NCBI GenBank assembly: GCA_964546275.1
Contig: CAZJJG010000004.1
Location: 1-61,238, forward strand
Source of the DNA: MED-G78 sp964546275
Lineage (GTDB): Bacteria; Pseudomonadota; Gammaproteobacteria; Magnimaribacterales; D2472
DNA: 61,238 nt
Reading direction: 5' to 3'
In this document: in pieces, positions 60,299-61,238 of the stretch
How the letters are laid out: every line of letters starts with the position of its first letter
Numbering within the stretch: the stretch's first letter is position 1
Translations under genes and position numbers: made by a program
The notes under the pieces: model-generated
The model's input: the letters and a program-made list of their open reading frames with translations, nothing else
What the model was told of the DNA's origin: nothing
The model's database searches: none

Positions 60299-61238
60299 TT
60301 AGTGAGCTTCATTCCAGTTTGATCCAACTGAGGCTTCGACGATTAAAGGAATATCTAGATCAACTGCAGCTTCCATAATTTCTTTTACTTTACTTAAAAC
60401 TTCTTCTGCATCTACTTTTTTAACTTCAAGTATAAGTTCGTCATGAACTTGCATAATCATTTTTGTAGAGTCTGGGGCTTCGTTAGTTATCCAGGTATCG
60501 ACATCTAGCATCGCTTTTTTAATAATATCTGCAGCTGAGCCTTGAAGCGGTGCATTAATAGCAGCCCTTTCAGCGGCTTGTCTTCTTAAGCCATTAGCAG
60601 CATTAATCTCATTAACATAAAGCCTTCTTCCCATAATCGTTTCTACATATAGATCTTTCTTGGCTTCTTCTTTAACGTTGTCCATGTAATCTCTAACGCC
60701 TGTATAGCGTTCAAAATAAGTATCTAAATATGATTGAGCTTCTGCTCTAGTAATATCGAGCTGTCTCGTAAGACCAAAAGCCGACATGCCATACATGAGG
60801 CCAAAGTTTATAGCTTTAGCGCTTCGTCTTTGATCAGAAGTTACATCTTCGATATTGACACCAAAAATTTCTGCCGCAGTTGCAGAGTGAACATCTAAAT
60901 TATTGTTAAAAGCTTTTGTTAAATTTTTATCGCCTGAGAGATGCGCCATAATTCTTAATTCAATTTGAGAATAATCTGCTGAAATTAAAACATTGCCTTT
61001 TTCTGGAACAAAAGCCTCTCGTATTCTTCTACCTTGTGCGGTTTTAATTGGAATATTTTGAAGATTTGGTTCTGTTGAAGACAGTCTTCCAGTTGAGGTA
61101 ACTGCTTGATGGTATGAGGTATGTATTCGTTCTGTAATTGGATTTTCCATAGCAATCAAGCTATCTGTATAAGTAGACTTGAGTTTTGCTAGTGTTCTGT
61201 ATTCTAAAATAACCTTTGGCAGGTCATATTCTTCAGCA
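60299..61238 (-). CDS. polA: DNA polymerase I, C-terminal part (5' end outside window)
   Basis: The frame is open to the window edge on the minus strand, so only the last 313 residues are seen. They cover most of the polymerase domain: STGRLSSTEPNLQNIPI, the catalytic YSQIELRIMAHLSGD motif A, the O-helix RRSAKAINFGLMYG motif B, and MQVHDELILEV motif C. Pol I fills gaps after Okazaki processing and repair. The internal ATG at 61159 is not the start. Followed by the TonB-domain gene and engB, as polA-engB in relatives. Confidence 0.96.
   Translation of the reverse strand, partial: AEEYDLPKVILEYRTLAKLKSTYTDSLIAMENPITERIHTSYHQAVTSTGRLSSTEPNLQNIPIKTAQGRRIREAFVPEKGNVLISADYSQIELRIMAHLSGDKNLTKAFNNNLDVHSATAAEIFGVNIEDVTSDQRRSAKAINFGLMYGMSAFGLTRQLDITRAEAQSYLDTYFERYTGVRDYMDNVKEEAKKDLYVETIMGRRLYVNEINAANGLRRQAAERAAINAPLQGSAADIIKKAMLDVDTWITNEAPDSTKMIMQVHDELILEVKKVDAEEVLSKVKEIMEAAVDLDIPLIVEASVGSNWNEAH

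Overview
The window is a 61 kb stretch of an AT-rich bacterial chromosome (roughly one third G+C by eye) packed almost entirely with conserved single-copy genes. The gene content and gene order are gammaproteobacterial: lptM-dapF-DUF484-xerC-HAD, ubiE-ubiJ-ubiB-tatABC, miaB-ybeZ-ybeY-corC-lnt, zapA-6S RNA-fau with pepP-ubiH on the other side, priA divergent from rpmE, orn divergent from rsgA, and polA near engB, cytochrome c4 and dsbA. Low G+C, very short spacers, frequent gene overlaps, many TTG starts and few strong Shine-Dalgarno sequences suggest a streamlined marine lineage such as SAR86 or a relative. That placement is inference; no rRNA is present. Two runs of exactly 100 N (5171-5270, 9972-10071) show that this is a draft scaffold.

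Layout. 1-5.0 kb: end of a cell-wall M23 peptidase, anmK, erpA, heme genes hemG and hemL, and a PfkB-family kinase. 5.1-10 kb: dksA with a lysine-rich repeated tail, an unknown small gene, pcnB, a deoxynucleoside kinase and acs. 10.1-14.1 kb: a metallo-beta-lactamase/Nudix pair and a coupled alpha/beta hydrolase plus membrane-anchored propeller pair; this is the least ordinary metabolic stretch. 14.1-20.8 kb: nnr, tsaE, amiB, priA, rpmE, dut, sixA, rpmB. 20.8-26.4 kb: a Fur-box-controlled iron-binding lipoprotein, ubiH, pepP, the zapA region with 6S RNA, fau, and a small membrane protein with an Xre regulator. 26.5-34 kb: a large outer-membrane protein, ilvA, rpiA, a periplasmic glutathione peroxidase with a structured leader and a 28-codon upstream ORF, and a fused beta-oxidation enzyme. 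34-45.4 kb: the ldt/lnt/corC/ybeY/ybeZ/miaB operon, orn/rsgA, ubiquinone synthesis and the Tat translocase. 45.4-53.4 kb: central carbon genes tkt-pgk-fba with dtd and a LOG gene, then metK-ahcY. 53.4-61.2 kb: lptM-dapF-xerC cluster, ubiK, a cupredoxin, dsbA, cytochrome c4, engB, a TonB-domain protein and the 3' part of polA.

How it fits together: the genes describe an aerobic respiring heterotroph that makes heme and ubiquinone, activates acetate, oxidises fatty acids, exports folded proteins by Tat and oxidises periplasmic thiols. I see no prophage, transposon, CRISPR array, tRNA, rRNA or defence island. The best candidates for something undescribed are small: the two-hairpin leader plus 28-codon ORF before the peroxidase (31.53-31.71 kb), the histone-H1-like repeat tail on DksA, the four-helix membrane domain fused to a paraoxonase-like propeller, and a cupredoxin carrying what looks like a cytochrome c5 anchor segment. 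All functions are assigned by reading motifs and neighbours; no database search was possible.
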